Source: Pelomyxa schiedti
Taxonomy: Eukaryota; Evosea; Pelobiontida; Pelomyxidae
Reading direction: 5' to 3'
Assembly: GCA_020536535.1 (NCBI GenBank)
Contig: JAHLWZ010000294.1
Span: 1-44,579 of the forward strand
Length of the DNA: 44,579 nucleotides
Shown in pieces: positions 34,584 to 44,579 of the stretch; position 1 is the stretch's first letter; each line of letters begins with the position of its first letter. Made by a program: the position numbers and the translations under genes. The notes below the pieces were generated by a model. It saw only the letters and a list, made by a program, of their open reading frames with translations. It was not told the origin of the DNA and searched no databases.

Positions 34584-36343
34584 ATGGCTTTCGTACAAAG
34601 CACTGCAACAGTCATTTCACCACTTCAGAAGAGTGTTGTTGGGAATGATGAATCTCAAACACAAGTCTTTGAGGTACCTCTTTTTTGGCCTTCGCGTTCT
34701 GCTCCGTCTTAACCAGCTTGCAAAATAACTTTTTTTTTTTGCACCTTGTTACGAATTTACCCAACAATATTGAATCAGCAAACACATTCAGTGATTTCTG
34801 TGAGGAGTGTGAGTGCTTGCACAAGAAGAAACGAGATGATGATGGAAGCACTTTTGCAGTTGCAAGTGGGAAACATTGACTCTGCCCTTGCTCTTGTTGC
34901 AAACGCATTCTCCTTGTTCGAATCTGAGATCAACAGCTTCAATCGCGGTCGTGCGTGTATGTGAGAATGTTCCTTTTGTGCCTTTCTCCATTTCGTTTTC
35001 ATCCCAACCCAACACACAAATCAGGGGAATCATCACGTCGTCAGTGGGATTACCTCCCTGCTCTGTTGTTCATTACTTGTCTCCGTTGTGTAATTGATGA
35101 CCATGTGGCACTTCATCAACACATTCCAACATGCCTGTCTATGTCATGCTCTCGTGCCCTCTCCTCCACGACAATGGAACTGAGAACACATTTCATGCAG
35201 GTGTTGAAGGTCATCAACGAAATCAACGAAACAAACACAACGGATGTTGTTTCAGAATGGGACGACCTTGTATCAAGAGCATCATTGAGAGGCAACGTTG
35301 ATCATCATCAACAACAATCAGTAATCACAGCCGGAACAACAAGCTCGGCAGAACAATCGTGGTCTTGCATGTACTTTGTTGCCCTCTGGATGTTGTATTG
35401 CCATTCAGATAACCCACCAAAAGCCCACGGTTCATCGGCATCACACATTTTTGGTGAAATGAGTTCATCACATGACGTAGGCACCAGTGCCGTTGTGGAA
35501 TTAACCTGTTCCGTGGGTCTGATTCGCTGGTGTACCTCCTCTGTCACATCTCTGGGCATCTGTTATGATCATGGTGTGGGTGGCGTTGAGAAGGACATCC
35601 ACAAGGCAGTGTCACTGTATCAGAGGGCTGCTGATGCTGGTAGTGGTACCGCAATATTCAACCTTGCTGTGTGTTATGACAATGGTGATGGTGTCGAGAA
35701 TGACATTCACAAGGCAGTGATACTGTATCGGCGGGCTGCTGATGCCGGTAATACTATGGCAATGTTCAACCTTGCTGTGTGCTATGAAAATGGGGTTGGT
35801 GTTGACCAGGATCTCAGTGAGGCAGTGAAACTGTACCAGAGGGCTGCTGATGCCGGAAACGTGGAGGCAACTGGCAACCTTGGTTACTGTTATAAAAACG
35901 GCAATGGTGTAGACCTGGATGCCAGCAAGGCAGTTACACTGTATCAGAGGGCCGCCGATGCCGGCAATGCCAACGCAATGAACAACCTTGCTGCGTGTTA
36001 TAGACATGGTGATGGCGTTGAGAAAGACCCTCACAAAGCAGTAGCACTTTACCAAAGGGCTGTTGATTTGGGTAATGCTGCCGCAATGTGCAACCTTGGT
36101 GTGTGTTACTACAATGGTGATGTTGAAAAGGACACTCACAAGGCAGTGACAATGTATCAGAGGGCTGCTGATGCTGGTGAATCCCAGGCACTGTCCAACC
36201 TTGCATGGCGATACTACAATGTAACTGATGGTTTTTCCAAGGACGTTCACCAGGCAATGAGACTGTGGTTGAGGGCTTCCAACCTTGGTCACGTTGGTGC
36301 AACTGCACAACTGAGATTTCTTCAGTCGAAAAGCAACACCTGA
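34584..36343 (+). CDS. Sel1-repeat (TPR-like) protein, tandem copy 1
   Basis: Predicted scaffold or adaptor protein built of Sel1-like repeats; its partners are unknown. Exons 34584-34673, 34779-34947 and 35025-36343 give 525 residues in consistent phase. The N-terminal part has 'MEALLQLQVGNIDSALALVA', a helical hairpin resembling a TPR, then a helical region of about 170 residues. From about residue 290 there are seven Sel1-type repeats of about 36 residues with the pattern NLAxCYxxGxGVExDxxKAVxLYQRAADAG. The sixth repeat lacks one residue in its loop ('NGDVEKD' against 'NGDGVDKD' in copy 2). Start choice: exon 1 ('VVGNDESQTQVFE') has a clear counterpart in copy 2 ('VVGNEELHSHVFE') with the same intron position. 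Followed 185 bp later by its paralog in the same orientation. Confidence 0.85.
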
Positions 36344-36528
36344 ACAAATAGAGTTACAAGTGACAGTGTACAACTTATGATGAGGTATTGGGGTGGGCCC
36401 AGATGGTAAGCAACCCTTAGGCCCAGCAGGTGAGGCAAGGGTTTGTTGCTTGAATTGGCACAGAATGTTCTGAGACCCTCATCAATTCACATCACCGGTC
36501 AAATCATTTTTTTGATCAAAGCAGTAGA

Positions 36529-38177
36529 ATGTATTTCATAACAACAACGGGATCATCCCTTGTGACGGCACCTAGTCAGACCGTTGTCGGTAACGAAGAG
36601 TTGCACTCACATGTGTTTGAGGTATTATTATGTTATTTTTGTGTGTTTCCGAAACAGCTTGACAAGGCCCCAATAACACTTTTTTGTCGACGCACCAACA
36701 ACATCCAATCAAGCAAACACATCCAGAGACAGCACGTTCCACTTCTTCTTTGAGTGTGAATCGCACAAGAAGAAACGAGATGATGATGGAGGCACTTTTG
36801 CAGTTGCAAGTGGGAAACATTGACTCTGCCCTTGCTCTTGTTGCGAACGCATTCTCCTTGTTCGAATCTGAGATCAGCAGAATCAGTCATGATTCTGGGG
36901 AATCATCACGTCATCAGTGGGATTACCTCCCTGCTCTGTTGTTCATTCTTTGTCTCCGTTTTACCATCGATGACCATGTGGCACTTCATCAACACATTCC
37001 AACGTGCCTGTCTATGTCATGCTCTCGTGCCCTCTCCTCCACAACAATGGAACTGAGAACACATTGCATGCGTGTGTTGAATGATATCAAGGAAACATCA
37101 GACCAACAGGAGAATCCCAACAACAAAGAATGGAATGACCTCGTATCAAGAGCATCATTGAGAGGCAACGTTGATCATCATCAACAACAATCAGTGATCG
37201 CAGCCACAACAACAAATTCTGCCGAACAGTCGTGGTCTTGCATGTACTTTGTTGCCCTCTGGATGTTGTATTGCCGTTCAGGTGCATCAGCAGCACACAT
37301 ATTTGGTGAATTGAGTTCATCACATTATGCAAGCACCGTGGTCACTTGTTCCGTGGGTCAGATTCGCTGGTGTGCCTCCTCTGTCACATCTCTGGGCATC
37401 TGTTATGATTTTGGTGTTGGTGGTGTTGAAAAGGACATCCACAAGGCAGTGAAACTGTATCAGAGGGCTGCAGACGCTGGTCATTCCACCGCAATGTTCA
37501 ACCTTGGTTGCTGTTACTACAACGGTGAAGGTGTTGGCATGGACATCTGCAAGGCAGTGGCACTGTACCAGAGGGCTGGCGATGCTGGGAATTGCACTGC
37601 CATTAACAACCTTGGTTGCTGTTATGAAAAAGGATATGGTGTTCGCCAGGACACCGGTAAGGCAGTGGAACTGTACAGGAGGGCTGCTGATGCTGGGAAT
37701 TGCACTGCAATGTGTAGCCTTGGTGCGTTTTATCATGATGGCAATGGTGTTGAGAAGGACATTCACAAGGCAGTGACACTGTATCAGAGGGCTGCTGATT
37801 CTGGTGAACCCCAGGCAATGTACAACCTTGGTTGGTGTTTTCAACATGGCACTGGTGTTAACAAGGATGTTCAGAAGGCACTGACACTGCTCCATAAGGC
37901 CGCTGATGCTGGCAATGCTGCTGCAATGTGCAACCTTGGTGTGTGTTACTACAATGGTGATGGTGTTGACAAGGACACTCACAAGGCAGTGACAATGTAT
38001 CAGAGAGCAGCCGATGCTGGTGATGCCATGGGAATGAACAACCTTGCATGGCGATACTACAATGGAACTGATGGTTTTTCCAAGGACATGCACCAGGCAA
38101 TGAGACTGTGGCTGAGGGCTGCTGTCCTTGGTCACGTTGGTGCAACTGCACAAGTTAGACGTCTTCAGGGATTGTAA
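36529..38177 (+). CDS. Sel1-repeat (TPR-like) protein, tandem copy 2
   Basis: Paralog of the preceding gene. Exons 36529-36621 and 36714-38177 give 518 residues. The region around 36775-36870 is nearly identical in DNA to copy 1, while the first exon and the repeat array have diverged, so different parts have evolved or been converted at different rates. Seven Sel1-type repeats run from about 'VTSLGICYDFGVGGVEKD' to 'NNLAWRYYNGTDGFSKD'. The second intron of copy 1 is absent: the reading frame runs straight through 'ESEISRISHDSGESSRHQW'. Family knowledge: Sel1 repeats stack as helical hairpins and act as protein-binding scaffolds, for example in ER-associated degradation adaptors. No signal peptide or membrane helix is seen, so a cytosolic location is inferred. 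Confidence 0.85.
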
Positions 38178-38280
38178 TTATCTGATAACACAGGAGGTGG
38201 CAACTTGAGGCACACCATCAGCGATAAGCCACAAGCTTCGTGACTTCATTATAACTTGAAAATGATTCTCAATTTGGCTG

Positions 38281-38286
38281 AATAAA
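38281..38286 (+). terminator. AATAAA, candidate poly(A) signal
   Basis: AATAAA lies 104 bp downstream of the copy 2 stop codon, next to an A-run and just ahead of the 54-bp direct repeat. Confidence 0.35.
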
Positions 38287-38290
38287 AAAA

Positions 38291-38395
38291 ACACCGCCGA
38301 TCCTGGTCTGTTGATTATTTTGTCCAGCCATTAAAAAAAACACCAGACCGCCGATCCTGGTCTGTTGATTTTTTTATTCCGCCATTTCGTTTTTT
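38291..38395. repeat. Imperfect 54-bp direct repeat with an internal inverted repeat
   Basis: The block beginning CCGCCGATCCTGGTCTGTTG occurs at 38294 and again at 38348. Each copy is followed by a T-rich run and a CCAGCCATT or CCGCCATT end. In the second copy CAGACC (38344-38349) and GGTCTG (38359-38364) can pair around a 9-base loop. Confidence 0.75.
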
Positions 38396-38400
38396 TTTGA

Positions 38401-39844
38401 TTGGCCAATCTCATTCGCGAAACAACTCTGGCTTCTACACCCGAACTACCGGCGAGTGTGGTGCACCCCAAAGGGCCGCCTGGCGCTACCAGGAGGCCAA
38501 CAAAACAACAGTCCCGTGCCCAGATCGCCCGTTTCGTTCAGACCGTACGTAGTGCCCCCATAATTAACCAACACAACAAAACTGCGCCGCCTTCCGGGGG
38601 TGTGCGTGCGCTGTCGCCTGGTGGCACCACTCACAACGAGCCAGCCGCCCACTTCCAGGTCCGTGCTGCAGTCACCAGGTTCCACCGACGTGGAAGCTGA
38701 GTGTGACGTCGACGTGGATTTGGCTTGCGCTGTTGTTCACAACCTCGAGGTGACGGGGCTGAGGCAGCAGGGGTTTCAATGTGGCCTCACGGCCCTCGTC
38801 ATGTGCGCCGACTATGCCAGGAATAGCGGATCTTCACTGCGTAGGGTATTAATAGTAATAATAACATACTATCGTCGTCATCGTCCTAATGTGGCCACTT
38901 CCATTGCGTGAAACGCAACTGCACCACAACTCGCAAAATTAAGACCGCCACTGGAAAGAATTACAACTATTCAATGAATTTTAATCGCAACCAATTGTCG
39001 TGAGCAGTGAGTGGTGCTTGCAATGTGTTTTTCTCTTACAGAGTTACTAATTACCGCACTCAATTGACCAGGAACCAACATCATTTGAATCCGAGTCAAA
39101 TGAGCTTGTTCAGCTGGCGATAACCCACGGATTTTCCAAACAAGGGGAGATATTTGACTCATATCACCTGGCACAGCTTGGTTGTGAATATTACGGGTTC
39201 GACTCCTATGTTGTTTCTCCCACTGCGAAGCTGATAATTGACTCTCTTCTGTTGGGAAATCCCGTACTTATCGCGTATGTGGAGGAGAATGTTCTCCTTT
39301 CCTGTTGCTGAAGGGAAACTCCAACCAATTAACTTTAGATACGATGTGGACAAAAACGACTCTCCAACCACTGCGGATATGAGGAAGCACCATTGGGCAC
39401 TTGTCAAAGGATTCATCTCACCTCTAACACTCGACGGAATAGCAAAGGTATTATTTATTTATATTACCTCCAACAACCAATTCCTTGCCCCAACACAACC
39501 AACAAAAGATACAAAGCACTCCACTGGAACACCTGGAGAGGGATAACACACACCCAGGATTTATCTTCACAACAGGCCCCCGAACCAGTGTCCTCGACCC
39601 AGGATTGCACTTCAGCACAGACCCGCAGTGTGTTAGTGTGATTGCGTTACAAGGCCGAAGCAACCTGGAGCGAGTGTGGTCACTGAGTGCATTGCTTCAG
39701 TCCAACTCTGGGATACTTCTTCCACACGAAGAAAGGAGGAAGACTGGCCAGTGGGTCATTCCAGAGTTCTTGCACAATCTCAAGGAAAAAGCAGTCATTG
39801 TAGATATATCATCCCCTCCCTCACAGTCACACCACTCCCCTTGA
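38401..39844 (+). CDS. Actin maturation protease (ACTMAP / C19orf54)-like protein
   Basis: Papain-fold cysteine protease of the ACTMAP family, which removes the N-terminal acetylated residue of actin. The catalytic Cys is in 'GFQCGLTALVMCADYA' and the His in 'MRKHHWALVKGF'. Other family blocks: 'ITHGFSKQGEIFDSYHLAQL', 'LLLGNPVLIAYDVDKN', 'VIALQGRSNLERVWSLSALL' and 'WVIPEFLHNLKEKAVIV'. Supported exons: one ending at 38845, then 39072-39274, 39339-39447 and 39509-39844. The 5' part is unresolved: the GC-rich frame from 38401 has no ATG and must change frame before the QCGL block. The best candidate is an intron from a GTACGT donor at 38547 to an acceptor between 38643 and 38700. The segment before it is Pro/Arg-rich, as in human ACTMAP. 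The core protease call is good; the start is not. Confidence 0.75.
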
Positions 39845-40424
39845 ACACAACAATAATAGACATGGTCTCACACTTTTCATCATCACCTTCATCAATCCAA
39901 ATGTCTTGAAATTAGAGCCTTATATCATCATTCACTTGTAAACCAAATCTTCTTTGCTTCCAAAATTGTCATTTCACCATATCTCTAGTCCTGCGTGATC
40001 AGCGTCACCCAGTCGAAGCACCGCGTACCTACCCGCGGTTTCTCCTGCGTGGCGGGCTGGCAGCCATCAGATACAAGTTCACTCCACATTCAACAATACC
40101 AAGTAGCCCTCAAAATGGCCCGTCAGTGCCGCTCCAATGACAAACTGAAAATGGGGTGACGTTGTTTGTCCAGTTTTTGCTACAGCAAGCCGTAAAGTAA
40201 AGTAAGTTACCACAAACAGAATATTTTATTGACTCATGAAGACAGGGCGAAAAACAGTAACAACTTGGCTGCTACACAGATTTGCTGTGGGCACTTTCTT
40301 TTGCTGTTCTCTTTGGAGCAGCTGCAAGTGCCAACGAGAACTCTCCAGACACGCCTTTGGGATGAGAGCAGTTTGTTGTGATGAAACAGCCAACGGCAGA
40401 TCAGAGTAGTGGGATGGGATCACT
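39845..40424. other. Convergent intergenic region
   Basis: 580 bp between the ACTMAP-like stop (plus) and the SMG8 stop (minus). A 69-codon minus frame at 40226-40435 lies directly after the SMG8 stop in an unrelated frame and is not called. A short GC-rich patch at about 40010-40060 has no tRNA-like structure that I can draw. Confidence 0.4.
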
Positions 40425-43400
40425 TCACTCGCCAATCAGATGTGAATGTAGTACAAAGGCTGATACTGCATCTGTGCCGGTTTGTAGGGGAACACTCTCG
40501 TCATGGTAGATATACCTACGGAATGGTTTGATTGTAATGGTTTTGGTGATGGGGCTGGGCTTACGGGAATGAAAGGCAGACAAACGAGTTTGGTGGCAAG
40601 AATATGTTCATCCCTGGATCAAATGCCTTGTAAGGCTGTGTGCGCCGTACATTCGAATTTAATGGGAAGATAACACGCGGGCAAAGAAGTACGAGTTTTG
40701 ATGAATCGGGGGTTACCACAAATAGCCTTTTTAACTGTGGTGGAGTTTAGTTTCACGATGTACTTTGTAGTTATTATACCTGAGCGACTTCGTTTTCGTT
40801 GCATGGACAAGGCAAGAAAACCGGCAGGTCACTCATCAAAATCTGAAGGAAGATTACTTTACTGAAGGAGATCACAGAAGCGACTTGTATCCACCTTGAC
40901 AGAGTCCGGTACACTGGGATCTAAAGGAGGCTTCCTTGCTTTTGATGCCAAGATATCCCAAGTTCCAAAAAATCTGGAAAATGTTGGTACATTCAGAAGA
41001 TAAGGGAAATTAGAACAGTTAAACCTGTGGCCTTGTGGGCATTCATACTCGTGTCCAAAAAATTCCGTGTGCAAAATAAGTTTGCGAGGTTTTGCTTGCA
41101 TGGTGCTACGAATCCTCCAAAGCGTGCTGCCAAGAGCTGAACAAGTTAGCCGCATTTGAAACAATGGTCAGTGGCACCTTCAACTTTGGGAACAGAGAAA
41201 TCATTGGTTGTGATTTCCCATGGAACCAAGAAGTTCTTTCCAGGAAGAAATCCAACCTTTTTTTTCCTTTAGATAAAAGACATCGCATATCATCGAATGT
41301 AATTACTTGTTGCAAACCCTTTTTGTGGTTATAATATTGCCCAGTGCCCACAATGACAAGAGACCAGTCAGGGAATTTCGGGAACTTAGAGGCTAACACA
41401 TTTAGAAATCCACCACTCTGCATGGATAGCAGTACACCGGGGCTTGGATTGAAACAAGGGAGGCTCAGTGCTACAAGAGACTTGCAGCATGTGTGGGAGT
41501 GGGAAAAACTATGGTTGGCTTCCTACTTGTTGGTATTTTTGGCTGTGTATCAACATTGTTTTGGGCTCCCTTACCTCGAGAGTGAAAGGGTCTTCTCGTA
41601 GGCTATGAGAACGCCCACACTGGCAGGCATCAATGGTTCGATAGGAGCTGTTATGTGGTTTGGGTTTCTTCCATTCGGCCATCTCCAGGGTCAATGAGGA
41701 ATCCACTGGAGTACAACAAACTTCGTGTTTCTGGTATATACAATTTCTCCCTGTTAATATCAGCGAGCAGTGACTGGGGTTAAGGAGAGAACTACCAGTA
41801 AGGGAGACAGCGTCACACAGTTGTCGACCAGACAACCAATGGGATGTTACATTGCGTTGGTATTGATCCAGGAAAACGGGAAATGCAGGACCACGACCGT
41901 GTTTACGTAGGATAGCTTCTCCTCGCAGGAGCTATAGGAAGGTGTTTGTTGTAGGCTCTAGGCTATTAGAAAATACCTTACTCTCATGAAGTGCAGAAGT
42001 ATACTTTTGTGGCAATTCCGCATAATACTCATCACGGGCAGCAGGCAAGGCAGTGGAACAGTAGCTGTAAGGAATTAAATATTTTGCCAATTTTAGGAAG
42101 GTACCTTGATGAAAATTTATAGTCCGCATCAATGAAAGTAGAAATTCTCTCATTCAACTCGTGTGCCATTGAAAGTTGTTGTTTAGCTCCTTTGTCAGTG
42201 AGTGCGAAGATCTGTTCATATTATTAGGAAAAAAATTTTTTGATCGTTTCTGTACCTCCATCAGTATTTGTAAAACATTTGTCCATGATGACAGCAACAG
42301 TCCCTGCTGCATATTTAGGTGCAAAACGAACGCCTGTGACACATACCTCAGCAATTTTCAGTGTAAGTGTACTTCGTAAGCTATCCAAGTCATCCACCTC
42401 ACATTGGATGGTGGGATTATCACCGAGGAGTGGAAGGATACCAGAGAGTGGGTTTACACTTGGAGAAATTAGTGCCAAAAAAGGAAGTGGCAAAGGAGAT
42501 TTACATTGATCTCCTGATGACGAAGCAAACTTGTGGTGTATTTAAAGAGAATAGAGGCATGGTAATGTTCGGCTCTGGTGGGCACAGGTGTGCTTTATGC
42601 AGAAGGAGCCTCACTTGTGATTCTAGTGCTTCAGACTTGTTTGGAAAAAGGAAAGCAATCAGATTGTATGTGAGAAGGGAAACAACAGACTTTGGGTAAG
42701 CGAATACGCTTATTTGGTTTGAATGTATGAGTGCTTCCTCCTGACTTGTCTGTGACTAGTGCCGAGGCTGGTGTGAATATGAATAGCAATGTGGGGGAAA
42801 GTGTGAGGTTGGGTTGTTTTATGTTGAGGGAAAGTGTTGATTGCCTCTGCATTAAAACTTGGTGAATGGATGGACCAAGTCCTTGTCTAAGCTGGAGTTT
42901 TGTTTTGGCAAAGCACAAAGAACTGAGAATTGCCACCCTTACTTCCACTTAATAGTAGATTCAAATATTAATGTGGGGTCGGAAAGAATACCCATTGAAG
43001 GTAATGAAAGTTGGATAAATAGGAAATATCAAATGTTGTGCTGTTATGTGTGATCTTACCCAGAAGTCAGTTGTATAAGAGAATTGGATTTTTGTACCAG
43101 AATGAAGTGGCACAAGAAGAAAAGCAAGAAGAAGGCTCGGAAGTAGTCCTTTTCAGTCGAATTAAGCCACAGATTGAACTCCTAGTGGTTGTGAGGACTC
43201 GTTGAGTTGAGGACCACTTTGATCATACATGCGGTGTGTTGTGTGGTGAGATGCAGTTAAGGAAGTAGCACGAGTCATTAACAGTACTGAGGTGGAGAAA
43301 TATGATTCTCTGAGAAGCTGTGCTACACTTGTCCACACGGCACTGCATTATGGCGATTAGAATCGGTTACATTAAGGTCTTGTCAAGTGGAGATGACTCA

Positions 43401-43985
43401 CATCTCCATTCTGTGACGTGAATAGGTTCGAAACCTGCAGTGATAAAGTTAGAACGAGTGAGTCTAATATCGGAACAAACAAGGGCCTAATAGAAGAGAG
43501 CCCGGAAAACAACAACAATAACAACAACAATAACAACAACAACAATAATAACAATAACAACAACAAAAACAACAACAACAAAAAAAAGAAAAAACAAAAA
43601 AAAAAAGCCACCCAACTGCCAATGCAGAAACTGGAACATCAGCCAAACGTGACATGAGTGACTTTGTGAACTGAGATGACGTTGCGCCCACGACTCCAAC
43701 CACAACGCACTTGTCATCGTCCGACGCCGCCGAAGCAGCAGCACCAGAAGCGCACGACGCGGCGCCCGTAGCACCGCCGCGCGATCGAGGCTGCGACGGC
43801 GCAGCAGAAGCCGAAGCAGCGGCGCTGTTGTTCTGTTGGCCAACACGAGTCATCGTAGGTGGCGAAGAAGGCGACGCCGCCGCCGCCGCGACGCCGCCGC
43901 TTACGTTGCTGGTGACGCTGAGTTGAGGAGGAGGAGGAACAATGGCAGTAGCAGCAGCGAGGTCATGGGAGGCGTCGCGAAACAT
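40425..43985 (-). CDS. SMG8: SMG8 homolog, nonsense-mediated decay factor
   Basis: Regulatory subunit that, with SMG9, binds and restrains the kinase SMG1 in nonsense-mediated mRNA decay. Exon 1 (43985-43617) encodes a low-complexity Ala/Ser/Pro start and the G-domain-like 'VVVGVVGATSSQFTKSL'. Exon 2 ends 'NLFTSQNGD' (43396 region), followed by an exon with 'ASQRIIFLHLSTVNDSCYFL'. Further on: 'LPQKYTSALHESKVF', 'IDACQCGRSHSLREDPF', 'FPDWSLVIVGTGQYYNHKKG', 'GHEYECPQGHRF', 'DLPVFLPCPCNENEVAQ', 'LKRLFVVTPDSSKL' and the family-typical end 'MNIFLPPNSFVCLSFPYIY'. The stop is at 40427-40425. The middle third (about 42950-42150) reads in several frames with introns I did not fix. Cys/His residues of the C-terminal zinc-like motif are present. 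Many short exons; intron 1 contains a (GTT)n run. Confidence 0.85.
43509..43582. repeat. AAC/AAT trinucleotide repeat in SMG8 intron 1
   Basis: About 25 consecutive AAC or AAT triplets on plus (GTT/ATT on the transcribed strand) followed by an A-rich tract. It gives poly-Asn or poly-Leu in conceptual translations. It lies between the exon 1 donor at 43616 and the exon 2 acceptor near 43440, so it would be spliced out. Confidence 0.85.
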
Positions 43986-44451
43986 GTTGGCCGCCTCGCC
44001 GCCGCAACACCCACCAGCGCCACGTGAGACAGAGATCTATGAGATCCACAATGGCTAAACTACGACTCCCAACCGCCCTAACAACGGGTGCCTCTCCGCC
44101 TTCACTCCACTCTCACCGGCACTACCTACGTCGAGTGGTTGTGATTGGAGGCGAATTTCTTCTTTTTTTGTTTGTTTCCAAGAAAGAGCCTCTCATTTCA
44201 AGCATTCGACGTCGTGGCTTCGAATTTCACGGCACGGCGTTTGGTGTTGGAGGAATCTTGCAATGAGGATGGATAGATAGAATGATATGTTTCCAGTTAT
44301 TTGCAGCCTCGGTTCTTAGACGTAGTATCTGGTGAGATCTTTGTGATGTTTGGTAAGAAGGCAAAATTACTTACCGGAGCATGTTTACCACAGAAGTTGA
44401 ATTGGAGTACAAGATAACATAGGCCAGTCATATTACTCGTTCCTGGCTTAC
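43986..44451. promoter_or_regulatory. Upstream region of SMG8 and 3' end of the right-edge gene
   Basis: Contains the SMG8 promoter. A plus-strand frame at 44024-44266 has no recognisable motif. On minus, additional short exons of the edge gene may lie between 44395 and 44200 (one candidate ends at a GTAAGT donor near 44374), but I could not build them with confidence. Confidence 0.3.
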
Positions 44452-44579
44452 GGGGTCCGAAGAATTCCATTTTCTCAGCCTTTGCAACAGAGGAAGTAGG
44501 AGCGAGAATCCAGGAATCTCAATAGCAGAGCAAACATTCGTGACTGTTTTTGCCAATTCAATAAGCTCTGAATCTGAAA
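44452..44579 (-). CDS. Partial gene, internal exon cut by the window edge
   Basis: The minus strand is open from the edge to a GTAAGC donor at 44451 and reads 'ELIELAKTVTNVCSAIEIPG' followed by 'FSLLPLLQRLRKWNSSDP'. The leucine spacing suggests a helical (ARM/HEAT- or TFIIS-N-like) segment, but no family can be named from this length. Confidence 0.4.

Noticed and set aside
35612-36373. 253-codon minus frame over Sel1 copy 1 (and 277 codons over copy 2)
   Set aside because: Regular antisense image of the repeat array, with periodic composition and no independent motif.
40226-40435. Minus frame that continues upstream through a single in-frame TGA, suggesting readthrough or selenocysteine
   Set aside because: The SMG8 C-terminus read in the correct spliced frame ends naturally at 40425 with a family-typical end, so the other frame is a shadow.
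40619-40810. 63-codon basic minus frame that looked like a small gene
   Set aside because: The same DNA holds spliced SMG8 exons ('LPVFLPCPC', 'LKRLFVVTP') in another frame, with splice sites that fit.
43423-43435. GGTTCGAAACC, tRNA T-arm-like sequence
   Set aside because: No acceptor, D or anticodon arms of the right size can be drawn around it, and it lies in SMG8 exon 2.
43418-43657. Poly-Asn protein on plus
   Set aside because: It is a translation of the AAC/AAT repeat inside SMG8 intron 1.
44024-44266. 80-codon plus frame near the right edge
   Set aside because: No motif, and the minus strand at the edge carries a better exon; the function and strand of this stretch remain open.
1-44579. 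CRISPR array, prophage, integrated virus or toxin-antitoxin pair
   Set aside because: No regularly spaced repeats, no phage or viral structural or polymerase motifs, and a eukaryotic spliced gene structure throughout.

Overview
The window comes from an intron-rich eukaryote. Almost every gene can be assembled only by removing short (about 35-180 bp) GT...AG introns, and no bacterial-type operons, ribosome binding sites or tRNA genes were seen. The gene set (LRRK-type Roco kinase, CD36/LIMP-2-like protein, Sel1-repeat proteins, SMG8, actin maturation protease, CID protein, NTF2/NXT-like protein) fits an amoebozoan. A GC-rich-5'-end protein at 30580-32051, carrying an 'AQFxALLMxAHPRCG' segment, resembles a large family I associate with the archamoeba Pelomyxa. 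That assignment is from memory and is inference, not a search result.

Layout. 1-1096: no convincing gene. 1097-2544 (+): ornithine cyclodeaminase/mu-crystallin family protein, 9 exons. 2795-5544 (+): CD36-family membrane protein, 11 exons. 5684-7552 (-): CID (RPR)-domain protein with a Q/P-rich tail. 8025-9363 (+): intact, intron-containing Tc1/mariner-type DDE transposase-like gene. 9364-10561: nothing assigned. 10562-11365 (+): C-terminal half of a ureide-permease-like transporter. 11424-12825 (-) and 13043-14423 (+): head-to-head paralogous type I membrane proteins of unknown family. 14424-15587: no clear gene, with a possible decayed DDE fragment and a tetranucleotide repeat. 15588-28011 (+): one 19-exon gene for a protein of about 3,801 residues (long N-terminal region, LRRs, Roc GTPase, COR, kinase, WD40-like end), including an 8-nt microexon. 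28175-29315 (-): longin-like protein. 29561-30232 (+): NXT/NTF2-like protein. 30580-32051 (+): lineage-type protein with a probable frameshift. 32165-34336 (-): large secreted protein of unknown family. 34584-36343 and 36529-38177 (+): tandem Sel1-repeat paralogs. 38401-39844 (+): ACTMAP-like actin maturation protease. 40425-43985 (-): SMG8 homolog. 44452-44579 (-): exon of a gene cut by the window edge.

The genes do not form one pathway. They fall into signalling (Roco kinase), surface and endolysosomal or transport functions (CD36, the paired type I proteins, the secreted protein, UPS-like, longin) and RNA metabolism (CID, NXT, SMG8). Genes are tightly packed: convergent pairs are 58-580 bp apart and divergent pairs 217-246 bp apart. 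Several first exons are markedly GC-rich compared with the rest of the gene.

Exon boundaries were derived by hand from reading-frame continuity, GT/AG sites and similarity to remembered family motifs. Where the exons of a model were summed, the phases are consistent. No alignment or transcript evidence was available.
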